Source: Forficula auricularia (lineage: Eukaryota; Arthropoda; Insecta; Dermaptera; Forficulidae). Taken from it: a stretch of DNA of 64,000 bases. The notes beneath the pieces were generated by a model. It saw nothing but the letters and a program-made list of their open reading frames with translations, had not been told where the DNA came from and did no database searches. Of the stretch, positions 38,201 through 53,200 are shown in pieces (the first letter of the stretch is position 1; each line of letters starts with the position of its first letter). Made by a program: the position numbers and the translations under genes. The stretch spans positions 17,932,573 through 17,996,572 of the forward strand of contig JALMQS010000225.1 in assembly GCA_024734495.1 (NCBI GenBank), given 5' to 3'.

Positions 38201-41200
38201 ACTCTATCTATAACTATTCTTTTATATTCCAATCTTCCTCGAAAGAGATGGCGGCCGCTTTCAGCATTTTGCTATGTGCACCCCCACATTACGAATCCCT
38301 ATAATACGTAACATGATATAATGTCTCTTCGGAAAAGAATTTCTAGAAATAGACTAGCCTCAAGAATTCACCAAGGTTATTTAAGATCTTATTAGATTTG
38401 AGTGTATACAAGAAGAACGGCTTTTTTCTGGGGAATCGAACCCAAGTGCCAAACACGCTAATTAGGCAATTGATTATCTATAACTTTTAAGGAGTTCGGT
38501 GTTGGTTCTAGGTGAAACATTTTAATATAATAATAAAACTTGAGTAAGATACGAGGTAAGTTTCACAAAAAAGAAATAAAACAAAATTGAGTTTTGAATT
38601 CGATATATTTCGGGGTTAGCCCATCATCAGGAGTCTAAGAAAACTGATTATATATTGGAAAAATAGTTTTACAAGTAACAATTTTTAAAATTTTTTTAAA
38701 TGTATGTGGTGAGGGGAAAGTAGGGGGAAGAGGAGAAGTTGTTCTAAGAATTAATATTTTCTATTGAGATTTGAACTGGCTTCAAAACTCAATTTTGTTT
38801 TATTTCTTTTTTTGTGAAACCTACCTCGTATCTTACTCAAGTTTTATTATTAAATTGATTATCTTTTGAGACTAACTTCTCTGACATATGTACAAAGTTA
38901 AATACTAAATTCAAATTGAAGATATATCTACAGCTCTTTCTCAAAAAATTTTGCTGACTACTGATTCAAAATTCAAATGTACATATATTATATCTATAAC
39001 TATTCTTTTATATTCCAATCTTCCCTCGAAAGAGATGGCGGCCGCTTTCAGCATTTTGCTATGTGCACCCCCACATTACGAATCCCTATAATACGTAACA
39101 TGATATAATGTCTCTTCGGAAAAGAATTTCTAGAAATAGACTAGCCTCAAGAATTCACCAAGGTTATTTAAGATCTTATTAGATTTGAGTGTATACAAGA
39201 AGAACGGCTTTTTCTGGGGAATCGAACCCAAGTGCCAAACACGCTAATTAGGCAATTGATTATCTATAACTTTTAAGGAGTTCGGTGTTGGTTCTAGGTG
39301 AAACATTTTAATATAATAATAAAACTTGAGTAAGATACGAGGTAGGTTTCACAAAAAAGAAATAAAACAAAATTGAGTTTTGAATTCGATATATTTCGGG
39401 GTTAGCCCATCATCAGGAGTCTAAGAAAACTGATTATATATTGGAAAAATAGTTTTACAAGTAACAATTTTTAAAAAATTTTTAAATGTATGTGGTGAGG
39501 GGAAAGTAGGGGAAGAGGAGAAGTTGTTCTAAGAATTAATATTTTCTATTGAGATTTGAACTGGCTTCAAAACTCAATTTTGTTTTATTTCTTTTTTGTG
39601 AAAACTACCTCGTATCTTACTCAAGTTTTATTATTAAATTGATTATCTTTTGAGACTAACTTCTCTGACATATGTACAAAGTTAAATACTAAATTCAAAT
39701 TGAAGATATATCTACAGCTCTTTCTCAAAAAATTTTGCTGACTACTGATTCAAAATTCAAATGTACATACATTAACACTATACTATTTATCACAATACAC
39801 ACATTTATCACAACAGATATAAGTGAGTTTTTTGAACCTGAATTTTTCTGAAATTGTATCTCTCGGATGAGATTCCTCTCAAAGCGTACTCAATTGTCTT
39901 GTTAGCGTTTTTTGCCCATTTTCTAAAATTCGATTTATAATGAAAATTTACTAAGAATGCCAAAGATCTAAGAGAACTTAGATTGTGTTTCAGAAGAGCT
40001 ACTGCCTTCTCGAGAATTAGCGCCAAATGCCAAAAACCCTTAATGCAATTGTCTATCATTTGAGATGAATCTCTTCTTAGACTTAGGAAAACTACAGAAT
40101 CGAAAAAATCACTTGTTTCTTATTGTGATATATCATGTGAGCATCTTCTTCTTCAAGTGCCAGCGATTACTATGGAGAGTATCTTATCTATTGTAATTTT
40201 CCTGGAGAAATTTTTTCACAGGGTCGTTTCCCATTGCCTTCACCTGAAGGAATCAGATTATAGCCGGTCAAATATTTGCAGCGAGTTGGGTTTGAACCCG
40301 CGCTAGCTTGATTAGAAGGCATGTCAACCTGAGTGACTATACATTTGAATTTCGAATCAGTGTTGGGAAACAAATTATGAGAAGGAGTGTAGATCTTTGA
40401 ATGAAATTTATTAGTTGGTTTTGTATCGCAAAGGAGGAAAACCAGCTACCCTGCTAGCGTTTTAGTTGTTGGGTGAATTGGCATCCCTTCTGTTATTCAT
40501 TTAAATTTACCCAATTAAATTTTTGATAATCTTCGTACATTATTATTTTAAATCGAATTATAAAAAAACAGACAATCTCTTGTAAAAGAAAAACACCAAT
40601 TTATTTTTAATAAGAATCAAGGTTAACATTAAGACCTTGATTCACTTTTTAGGGTTCTTCGAGGATCCTATATAATTTCATCATGTAGGTCTTTAGAGTT
40701 GTGTAGCCAGTTTGGTAACCATAAGGTTTCTTGTTAATGTTTACACTATATATTTTGAAATTTTAAATTATATTTTTCCCTATTAATTCATTAAATTGAT
40801 AAAATAATGTATTTTCATCGCAAATCCTAGGGTGCAAAATATTTAAAGTATTCGGTGAAATAAGACTAGATTCGATCAGAAGAATTTACCTAGATGAACT
40901 GCCCAAACGAAAGAGTCAACTTAAATAAAACTATGTATGAAAATATATTATTATTCGTTGGTCTTTCAAAATTGACACTATAAATATTTTTGACTGATAA
41001 CTAGGTACTTACTAGTATAATAGAAAATATGTACTTTGCTAAGAGAAGCAGAGTTGATGATTCCTAAGGAGAAATCAATGAGGCTGTCCTCTGCTGCATG
41101 TGTTAATTTGTATTAAGCAGAGGAGAACGTCAGTAATTTATCATTATGATAACTAAAAAGGTTTTTAGGGGACCTTAGGAATTACTACTTCTAGTCTGAT

Positions 41201-44200
41201 AAATTTTATAATTTTTCTCATTAAAATATCAAAGAATAATTGATAAATCAATGAGAATTGTTTTTGACCGCGCTTATTTGAAAAAGATATTTATCACGAG
41301 ACTACTGCGGATTACGCTATTGGAGTCTGCGGCGTCTTAAGTCTGGACCAAGAGAGAAAAAGATGTGATCCACTTAGCTACAATCCAACGTCATTTCGCG
41401 TATAGCCCGCTAGACATTCGGATGGATCACCAAGGGAATTTGAAATTTCAGATGTTATATATATAATCTCCCAGTCCAGAGCGCTAGATCTATTAGCATG
41501 TATATTAGATGCTTGCCATTATTTAACCGAATGTTTTCTAGATTTGATTCAATCGCGAATCAAATGTAGGGAATTTTTGACAATGGCGATTGAATCAAAT
41601 GTAGAAAACATTCGGTTTCTAGTCTGATACTTATTATATAGTTTCTAGTATTCAAAACATGTAGCCACACCTTCATAATGTAATTTTAAAAAAATGTGAA
41701 TTAATTATTTAAATTAATCTTATGTTACCTCCAATGACGCCAAAAGTGATGTATAGGAACATAAGATTGGTAGCGTAGAATGAGAGGCCGAAGCCTATGC
41801 AGCCGAGAGCACTCCCTAGCATCGCGACTGCCCGGAATCCAAAACGATTCGCCAGTGCACTGACAAATGGACCTGAAAAAACAATTAAAACAAAGTTAGA
41901 AGAGAAAAACAAGTGAAATAGAAACAACATTAAGAATTCCTTCAAGATAACAACTAATTATATTGCGTATTTGTTTTCAAATTAGTATTTTATTATCATT
42001 CTACGATTTGTTATTTCTTCATATATTTTTCATAGATTCACACATTTCGAAATATAAAATAATTATATTCAGATACCTAGGAAAATAATAGCCTTGGGTC
42101 TCGGATAAGAGCTGCTATCTAGCGGTCATCTTATAAATTAGCTAAGTAATTAATTTTTACTTTACCATACATGAGGGTATGGTCAAGTATTGAAATCGTG
42201 CATGAAAAAAAGTGTTTTTTTGTTCATTTTTTCGAAATATCTCAAAAACGGCAGAAACTATTTTGTTAAAAAAAACTGAGCGAAACCATGGCATTTTGGC
42301 CTACAAAAAAGCCCTAATGACTGAACATCGAAAAATTATATTTTCCGAGATATTAGTGATTTTGTCAAAATGTCAAAACGTTACCAAATTTATTGTACGT
42401 TCTAGCTCAAAAACTAGTGTGAATATCAAAACGAAATTTCCCATGTAGTTTTGGTGCATTAAGAGCTGATTCGATTTTGGTTGAAATCGAAAGAAAAATT
42501 ACAGGGGGTTAAGAAATTAATATTCTCCAACTAAAAAAAAAAACAAGAAAAATTAAATTTACTATAAAATGAACCTATTATAAAAAAGGAGTTATTAATT
42601 TTATTTTTATCTGTGACCAAATTAGAGGGGTAGGAGGCTAAAAATATTTTCAAACAAAAATCGAAGAAATATTAATTGTTATAGGGCCTAAATTAAGAGG
42701 AAGGGGGGGGGTCTTTCGTAAATAATTATAAATTATTTTATTAAATATTAAGAAAGAGGCCAAGGGTGTATGGTTTATTTATTTATAGTATGGCAAAGTC
42801 AAGTAGATGGCCACATCAGTTTATTGTATCTCTATTTAGTACGGTAAAGAAATTGACAAAAGGGCATCCCTGAAACAAGAGAAATCATTTTTAAACATTT
42901 TGTGTGTGTATAGATTACAATCACGACTCACGGTAACTTCAAAACAAATTCTAGAAAGTTCTTTCTGGTGTAAAAAAGTTTATAAATTCTTTTTAAACAA
43001 AAAATTGATTTGATTTTAAGCTTTCTAGTTGCAGAACTTCTAGTTTAAAGTTTCGAATCAGAAAAAAATCGTATTATATATTGAATAGGTGTAGATAACA
43101 TGACATTTGACATACAATTAAATAATAATAAGCTACAACGTTGTGCCAAGTTTGAGCTTTCTAGCCCATTTATAAATAAAAGCAAAGAACATACCAAATC
43201 TTGAAAATGTTTTTACTATTTCTTCCATATTTTATTTCCTTATGCTATCCTTTATTTAGCTATCTTTACGTATTTTAAAATTACTCGATCAATCTAATAA
43301 AATTGTGCATATTTAAAACTTTAGAAAAATTATGAAATTGATAAAGGTCCAAAAAATATAATCTTTAAAGAATTTGGTGTCGGTTCTAGGTGAAACATTT
43401 TAATAGATAATAAGTAAAAATATATTTTTATAGGTGGGTTTCACAAATAAAACAAAATATATGTTTTGAGTTTTTATCTCGATATATATTTCGGGTTATG
43501 AGCCCATCATCAGGAGTTACAAAAGAAAAAAGAGAAAAGAAATAAAAGAGCTTTTCTTTTGTAACTCCTGATGATGGGCTCATAACCCGAAATATATATC
43601 GAGATAAAAACTCAAAACATATATTTGTTTATTTGTGAAACCCACCTAGAAAATATATTTTTACTTATTATCCAAAAAATATCAAAAGCCAGAAAATTAA
43701 TCCGCTAAAATTAAGTAATGAGGACCTAAATTTAACAGTATATATTCTATAGAGGACTCAAAATCAGATGATGGGATAGAGACTCAAAAAATTAAAATTA
43801 TTTAATCTCCAGATTGTAACAAACTTTTTTAAGACTTGATAAACTTTACTCAAATTTTAGAGATTCGCATTGTTTTCAGCGAACACTTTTGGCTAGAAAG
43901 CTGTTACTTGCACACAGATGAGATTATTAATTTAAACACTTGTACCGAATTTCATATCATTACTGGATTTGTTCAAGAGCTCCCAATATAACGATTCCAT
44001 TATTTATGGTTTTCCGAATTTTTTAGCCAGAAGTTATCAAGTAAGAAACTAAAATTTAACATGTTCTAAGAAATACAAATATTTAAACAATCAGAACAAA
44101 CTTATAAGCTCCTTCCCGGGATATACAACTAGTTTTAAAATGTTTTATTTGAGAAATAATTTTTCTATAGCCTCGAATTCAAAATGAGAGAAAACCATCC

Positions 44201-47200
44201 ATACAATAGGATATCGACATAAAAAATATATTTATGTAGTTTACAAGATAATTTCAATATTTTTCATCTATGTATTTTATATATCTATCTATACACAAAT
44301 ATTGTTGTAATATCACTTGTTTAATGAAGATTTTAGTAATCTCTTAGATAACGATAAAATTTAATATAGATTTTTTGTTAATCGAACTAAATCTCAAGTG
44401 AAAGGGATAAAAAGATTTTGGTGCATAATAATGGTCCATCTACGGGGCACGGTTAATCCAATTAGATAGGGGGTCAGGTTGGTCATAATGCCTTCTAATT
44501 AAGCTAGAGCGGGTTCAAGCCCGACTCGCTGGAAACCGACTTTAATCTGATACCTACATAATAGAGAAAAAATTAATTAATATAAAGTATCGTCAAATGG
44601 TAAAACCGAGAAAGTAAAAAAATCCAATTAGTTGAGAAATATTTAAATAGATATAAATTTAATTTAAGGAGGTAAAAAGTAATATTTTCTGCCAACTTAA
44701 ATAAAATGAAATAAAAATCAGTTGTCCCAGTTTCGGTCATTATCAAGGCATTGTTGCTACTCATACTATGCAACTAGAAATTCATATTGAAGTCCTTTTT
44801 CCCCCTTAATTTAAATTTATAAATTCAATCTACAATTTTTTTCATCAATATTATTTAAATATCTAGTTTAATACTTACATATCGCTTAGTTCTTTTTGTA
44901 AATTATACTGATTATATTTTATATTTGGCTATAATTGGATATAATTTATATTTTATTTATTTTTTAAATCAAGTGATTTAATTTTAATTTTTTTTTATTT
45001 TTGGCCTCGAATACTATTATATACTCTATTTATCCAGTTATTATGCAGTATGATATGTACTTAAATAATAGGTTATTAATGAAGGAGCCAAATTTTATCC
45101 GGTCAAATTTTTATTCTGTCGCGACCGAGGCCAGAACTTGGGCTTCCTGATTTAATATTGTGATCAAGAAAAGAAAAGATGCCTAATCATTTTATGCGAC
45201 TCCTAATGTTCAAAATTTAAAGAATCCTTAAAATATAATTACTAGTAAATTACTATGTATATTTTAGACCCGGCTCTAGCCAACTCACTCGACTCCCTAG
45301 CTCACCGAAGAACCGTTTCTGCCCTTTCCCTATACTACAGATACTATCTGGTGTCTGTTCAGTCGAGCTGAAATCAATGCCCTCTTTACGAGAAAACACG
45401 CGGTTTTCTGACGCTCAGCACCCCTTCGCTGTCAAATTGGATAAAAGTCGAACAAGCGCTTTCGCCAACTCTTTTATCCCTATGACCTCCAGAGACTGGA
45501 ACTCGCTCCCTGCCACCATCTTTCCCGCGACTTATAACCCTCAGCTATTTAAGACCCGTATCCACAGATAGGTACCTTCGACCCCCGCCCAACCCATAAA
45601 ATTCGTTCTTCTTCTTTTCACGATGGAGGGGCCAACCCAGGCCTTTAGGGGTTGCACCTTTTTGGTGTAACTCCTTCTCTCATTATCATTAAAAAAAAAG
45701 ATTCTTTAAATTTCAAAAATTAAATAATGTGATTTTATATACCTATCTATATCTATAATATTCAAATTCAGATTTATTAGTATTCCATTTCGAAGTAGAT
45801 AATAATATTATTAGACACTCCGAATCTCGTTTCAGTCTTAAAGATGTTTTTCTTTGACAAAAATTCTTTAATGTGCCTCGTCAAATACAGAGGAAGGCAA
45901 TGAGAAACCACCCCTGTGACCTATTTTTCAGGAGATGCTGTCTATAGTAATCGCCAGCGCTCGGATTCATGTATCATACTCGAAGAAGAAGTACTAATAG
46001 AATATATAAGGATTTCGATATAATCTGTTTAGAGGTGTATAATTTATTACAATAAGCAACAGCAACAGAGTGACCAGATAACAGTTTAAATTACCTGACC
46101 GAATTTGATTCTAGAAAGCCTAAAATCTAATTAGTTTTTCTGTTCGGAAATACAAATATTTTACTACCGTAAAGTTCTTATCGAGACAAAATTTTAATGG
46201 CGGGTCAGACATTTTTAAGTACACATAAGTAAAAAAAATGATAATTTTAAATCACTATTGCCGTCCGTCTTGCTTTGCCCGCCGGGTGTACTGTGTAATA
46301 AATCTGAATATTATAAAGAGCCATTTATAATAAAAATAAATTGCTAAAATACCGTTTAATTTAATTTAATAATTTGGAGCGCTTTCTACAAGTTGATACA
46401 AGTGGAAATTCAAGTAATAAAAAAAAGGGAATTTTTTAAATAACATTTCTATTATTTAAGTAATTAGATAAAATAAGAGAATAAATTTAGGATAGAACTC
46501 TTTTATTATAATAATAAAAGGGTAAGGGCCTCGAGCGATTGCACTTAGAAACCCCTTCGGGATTTCAGTTTTCAGAATAATTGTTCCCAACCAGGGCTAC
46601 AAGGCCATGCAGGGGATCGCACGGGTGGGTAAAATTTAGTGCGAGTCGGATCGCATAGCGAGGGTTCCGTGCCTTAATTATATCTTCTAAAATACTGGTG
46701 TTTTTAGAATTTTTTATTGATAAAGAGAATGAGTGAATTTGTGTATTTTTCATGATTTTTAAGTTAAGCCGCTTCTGAAAGGCTAACAGGTATAAAAATC
46801 ACCTAAGAATGGAAACTTTGGGGCTCTCCCACACTGTCATTTAAAAGTGAAATTTTTAAAAATTTAGCCTGATTCTTCTTAAAGAAAAGGGAATAAATAA
46901 TACCTCACACGAGAAAAAAAAATTTTGTTTGTGACCCCCCCAAAAAATTCGACCCCTCTTAAAATAATCATTCGATTAAAATTTAATATATACATTTTTT
47001 GAATTTGGTGAAAATATAACTTGTAAATTTTATGTTTATATCTTATTTAGTTCGAGATACATGGTCTTAGAGACGGATAGTCAGTCAAACATTGTAGCGA
47101 CACTAGAAGTGTCCCGTTTTAATTATGAAGGGAACCCTACAATTGTAGAATTAAGTTGTACATATATTGTATAATATATAATGTGGTCAACGAATACGAC

Positions 47201-50200
47201 AAAAAGAATGAGCAATCTTTTGGTTGAATATCATTTTTATACTCAGGTTCACGTTTTATGATTTCTTGTTAAGCTTGCGCTCATGACTTCTAAACTATGA
47301 TAGATAAATATAAACGAGAAGGAATTAAACTATTTTGCAAGGAACATAGTTTCTAGGTCAATAAAAAGCGATGATGTAACTCCCAAAATACCCTTGTATT
47401 CTCTGGACATTGTTGAGATTGTTGAAAAAGTATTTGACTAAGGATACAGATAAAAATGATAAGATGGAAAATCCATGAAATTTGTTTATTTGTACAAATA
47501 TTTGATTTTATCAATTGGGTGATGCGGTTATTGAAAATCACTATTTATTCTTAGTGACCCGGAGAATTGACTCAATTCAGATTGTGTATCGAAGAGAAAT
47601 AGGACATTCGTCCATTATTGAACAATAATAAATCTGGTTAACTTGACCAACTTCTGTCCTCAAAAAGCTGTTAAGTTTATTGTGAAAATAAAAGTTGCAA
47701 TTCACAAAATACCCCTTTACGCTTGGCTAATTCATATCAGTGTAGTATGGAAGAATTCTATCTGTATTTGAAATCCTACAAAGACTTGTTTTAGGGTGCA
47801 ATGAACTAGTAATTAAACACTTTGTTCGTTCTTCAGTAACTCTGAATAATAAATCTTTAATTTTGAAAAATTTACAAAGGCGGAATTATAGTAGATGTTT
47901 TTGATTTAATTTTAATGCTTTTACCTCTTTGAGAAATCAATCTCTATGCCAAATTATAATTCGTGTTAATGGCTATCATTTGAGACAAAGCTCTCCAGAC
48001 ATTTAGAGTTGAGAAATTTTAGTTGTAGATTGCACTATATCGTCATCGAGAAATTTCACTGAAAATTGAATCAAATCGTCTCAGAGTGTAAACCTGTTAA
48101 ATCCATTTTTTATCATATATGACATATTAATACAGTTCGAAAGAAAAAGAGATGCAGCATGTTCAAGTAAAACTGCTACATAAAATTACGATCGTAAGAT
48201 GTAGAAAAAAATGTGAAAAATTGTTTCTTTCCTAAACAACAACAATATTAAATTTTGTTTCTTTTTTATCTGCCCTGTAAAATTTCCTTGTGAGTTAGCA
48301 GGTTTACACTCTAAGGAGACGAAATATCCAGGGAAAAAAATAATTTCAGAATGGAAAAAGTGAGCTTCTCGAATTTTTAAAAATTATGTTTTTATTATCA
48401 CTTTATGCCACTAGAACTTATTTTTCCCATATTTTGATTTAATGTAAAATGGGCCTTCATTCCCTTGAAATTCAAACCCAAGTGGTAAATCACGATAGGG
48501 GCTATTATTTTTGAGAAGAAACTTTTTGCGAGATCCGAAAAACTCACTTGTCATTTTAAAATGAGGATTTACTCTGGATATTTCATTCAGTCTCCAGCGA
48601 ATGCAGAGCATATCGAGTGAGGAGATATTTCAGCTGGTTTTCTATATTGAGAGAGCTTCGTCTCAATTGATTGCGATTTAGCACTTGGGTTCGATCGAAA
48701 GATGAAGGCCCTTTATAAATTAAATAAAAATTTTCTAAAAATCTTTGATAGGTCGTCTGTATAGCATTTTTAAAATTATATTTAAAATGTCTTAGTAGCA
48801 CAATGTTTCAAACTATATAGTAACTACATAGTGCCTATGTAGATTTCGAGAATAATACTATATAGTTTGAAACATTGTGCTACTAGGGGTAGGTCACCTT
48901 TTAGAGCCTTGAGAATAAAATATAGGTAGAATAAAAATTAAATGAAATATTATTTTCATGTAGACATGGGGTTGATTTGGATAGCAGGATCAATGGATCA
49001 GTTGATTAGGGATTTGCACCCAAAATTTGAGGTACCGGGTACTAATCCAAGCTGGTCCTAGATTCTATAAAAAAATATATTTATTAGATCTATTTCTATT
49101 TATTCGATTTGTAGCTGTTAAAGCTTGTATTTTTGTGATTAAATTTATTAAGATTTGAAATTTTGTTTAAATCACACATAATTAATTATAATTTTTTATT
49201 GAACACGAACTGAAGTTATAATTTTGAAAAAAAAAATTGAAATTCAAAAAACACTTGTTTCGGTGGGAAAAATAAATCGTTAACTATATCAGCTGGAAAT
49301 GGGAAATTTTAACAAAAGATACAAATTTATAGAGTAAAACAAATGGGAGGTGATAGTTAATTTGGAGTTAACATTTATTTATTTTTTAGGTGGGATATCA
49401 AAATAGCGATGTAAATAAAATAAATATGACCATATTTGTATTTTGTTTATTTTTACCCTCCAAAATATGCTCGAACATTCATTTAAGTGTCCCATTCTCG
49501 ATCTGTTTTGTAAAGAATTCACTCAGAAAAATCTGAAAAGTTCTTGTACAGGGCATAAATTACACTATTTATGACAATTAATAAGATCTCAAGCTATGAG
49601 CTAGTGTTATTTTTGAAGGTCACCCATGCAAGAACTATTTAAGCCACAAAATGCTCAACTTCCACGAACTGTGGATCCAATGCTTTCAACTGCCAAGGTC
49701 AGTGGTTTATTTATTTTATTGATATTTATATATAATGTTAATCTCTATTTGGGCAGCAAATGGGGTAAATAGAGGGAGGTATGGAAGTTAACGAGCCCAT
49801 CCATCTATCATAAATTATTATCTTTCAAATTTGATATCAAATTCATTCACGAAATATATATCTATTTATATAATTTTAATCAAGTTAATGTCTGAAAAAA
49901 TCATCATGATGTAGATATACTATATAATGGAAATTTAATATTTGACATTGAAATTGGAACTGTAAAATATTTTAAGAAAATCAATTAATGGAGGAGAATT
50001 TTTTAAATATTCGAAACCTCATTATTTTTTACTTTACCATAGAGGGTATGGTCAAGTATTGTAATCGTGCATGAAAAAAGTGTTTTTTTTCCTTCTTTTT
50101 TTCGAAATATTTCAAAAACGGCAGAAACTATTTTGATTAAAAAAATTTTCGGTCTACAAAAAAGCCCTTAATAAGTGAACATCGAAAAAATTATATTTTT

Positions 50201-53200
50201 TGAGATAATAATTGTTTTGTCAAAATGTCTGTTAGTTAGTCTGTCTGGTTGTCTGGTTGTTAGTCTGTGCGTTACCAAATTTTTGTGGACGAGCTAGCTC
50301 AAAAACTAGTGAGAATATCGAAACCAAATTGAACACGTAGTTTTGTCCATTGAGATTAAGAGCTGATTAGATTTTGGTGCATATCGACCCAAAATTAAGG
50401 GGGTGGAGGGGGGTTAAAAATTAAAAATCTAGGCCATTTGAGCAAACTCAACCAAATTTTGTATACATAATCAGTGGGACCCCAGAAGTCTAAAAATGCA
50501 AAAACTAACCTCCCCAAATAATGGGGGGGGGGTATGGTCAAAAAATGAAAATCTAGGCTCTTTTACCAAACTCAACCAAATTTTGTATACATAATCAGTG
50601 GGCCCCCAGAAGTCTACAAATTCAAAAACTAACCCCCTCCCCTACATGATTATAAATAATTTTATTAAATATTAAATATAAGTGAGGGGCCAGGTTGTAT
50701 GGTAAAGTCAAATGGATGGCCATATCAGGACACGTCAGCTTATTTTTTCTTATATAGTTGAGTTTATAATTTTGCTTTTAGTGAATTTTATTCTTGAAAA
50801 AGCTTCACGTATTGTTCAAATGTACATTCAATTTCGAAAAAGGGAATAAATATATCTCTACATATAAATCTCAATGTTTTAAGGAAGTTTATGATTTTAT
50901 GTTGGGCCACACTCATTGCAGTGCTGGGCCGAATGTGGCCCGTGGGCCACGGGTTGGACAGCCCTGAACTAGATCAATAAATAGATAAAAACAATTATCA
51001 AATATATAAGTATATAAAATTATTTATTTCACGTGTCCAAATTTTGAAATAGGTGAATGAACTAAAATAAACAAAATCGAATCAAAACCACCTGTAGAAG
51101 CCACAAGTGGTTTCTATTTAATAGATAAGATTTAAACTAAAAAAATAAATAAACATTACAGCCGTCTAATCTAAATCTATCATTGAACATATTTGTATAG
51201 ATTTCCCATAAATAATTTGAATGAATTTTTTGTCCAATTCATTGATTGACATTAATTTAGAAAATGAATAAAATCCTCTCCATTAGCTCATCACTGTCAA
51301 ATTTTCTGGAGTTCAATAGATTATCAACAGTTCTCTCCTCGTCAAAAACAAATAAATACCCGTATAATAATTTATTTATATATACTTGAGTATATTGCTA
51401 AATTTAACTAACACCAGATTATATTATCTGTTTATATATTCATGGTCAACTTGTATATATATATTCATAATTATAAGTCATCAAGTATATCAAGTATAGC
51501 ATGCAGGGTTCGATTGGGCCGACAAAAAAATAAATATTTATTTATATTAATAAAAATAGTAAAAAAAAAGAGATTTGTGTAAAATATGTGTTCAACTATA
51601 CATATAATTATTTTTAACATTAATTTTACCTTGTGAAAAACATTCATTAATGGTAAAAAATATTTTTTTCTGTAAGGTAAACAACCATCTTATTTACACT
51701 GATAATAATAAGTGTAATTATTAAAAAACTAATTCAATATAAATTGCATTCATCTCAAATTTAGGAAAAGAAAATGTAAAAAATTTATATTAAAAAAAAA
51801 CACTCAATTTCCTATTCTGCTTCTAACTTTTATGAATTTCTTCGTCTTTCAATAATTAAGAACTCAAAAAAAAGGAATATATTTTGGATTTGATTTACCA
51901 ATAAAAAATAATATCAAGTATAATATATTTACCATAATTATTAGCTAATTAATTTGTTTATCCCTATGACTTCAAGAAACTGGAACTCTCTTCCCGTATC
52001 CGTTTTTCGGACGACATTTAACCTTTAATTGAAAAGTTGTTATTTTGCTGAGAGTAGCAGAGTTGTTGATTCATAAAGAGAAACAAAGAGGTTGTCCTCT
52101 GCTTGATGCAAATAAACATTCACACATATATCTACTCTTATTAAACGAGCAAAAAATTGTATATTTATTTATATTTTTTTTTTTTTTTTTTATGATAATG
52201 ATGAGAGAAGGAGTTACACCAAAAAGGTGCAACCCCTAAAGGCCTGGGTTGGCCCCTCCATCGTGAAAAGAAGAAGAAGAAAGAATTTTATGGGTTGGGC
52301 GGGGGTCGAAGGTATCTGTGGATACGGGTCTTAAATAGCTGAAGGTTATAGGTCGCGGGAAAGATGGTGGCAGGGAGCGAGTTCAGTCTCTGGAGGTCAA
52401 AGGGATAAAAGAGTTGGCGAAAGCGCTTGTTCGAAATTTATCCAATTTGACAGCGAAGGGGTGCTGAGCGTTAGAAAACCGCGTGCTTCGCGCAAAGAGG
52501 GCATTAGGGGGGATAATTGATTTCAGCTCGACTGAACAGACACCGTGATAGTATCTGTAGTACAGGGAAAGGGCAGAAACGGTTCTTCGGTGAGCCAGGG
52601 AGTCGAGTGAGTTGGTTAGAGCCGGTTCTCCTATTAGTTTAATTGCTCGCTTCTGAATTGCATCCAGTGTGGCAAGAGAATGCTTGGAGGCACCCCTCAC
52701 AGATGAGAGCCATATTCGAGACAGGGACGAATTTGAGCCTTATACAGCATAAGGAGTTGACTGGGAGTATAACAGCGTCTAGACCTAAATAGGAGACCAA
52801 GCTTGCGCGCTGCAGCTTTAGCAGTGGTTGAGATATGGTCATTCCATGAAAGGTCAGACCCTAGAGTTACGCCTAGCATTTGAAATTTTATCCCTGAATT
52901 CTAGTGAGTTTGAGTCGAATGATATATTTGGGAGGTTTCTGTCGACGCGCCTAGAAATAAGGCAACACTGAGTTTTCCCTGCATTGAAGTTAACTAAGTT
53001 TTGGGATCCCCAGTTTTTAAGTTTGCATAGGTCTAAATTAATTGAAGAGGCAATGTCTGCACGGTTTTATGCGATGCAGGGGCGTTATGTAGGGTGCCGT
53101 CATCTGCGTAACAATCGTAATGCCGGATTGGAGTGGCAAGTATACATATATTTAGTATCTTGGTTCTATTTTGAAAAACCGCCTTACCGATTTTGATGAA

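Larger units (their letters stand above)
38205..39769. repeat. Recent direct tandem duplication, 786-bp period
   Basis: Copy 1 is 38205-38990 and copy 2 is 38991 to about 39769, starting TATCTATAACTATTCTTTTA. They differ only by a few substitutions and single-base indels. Each unit holds a tRNA-like SINE piece (minus strand, CACTTGGGTTCGATTCCCC) and a complete ribozyme fold-back element. In MCT intron 2. Confidence 0.92.
43360..43670 (+). mobile_element. Fold-back element with two intact ribozyme-like motifs
   Basis: A 311-bp element flanked by a 12-bp target duplication TCCAAAAAATAT (43348-43359, 43671-43682). Tail TTGGTGTCGGTTCTAGGTGA, then arms of about 120 bp. In MCT intron 1. Confidence 0.9.
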
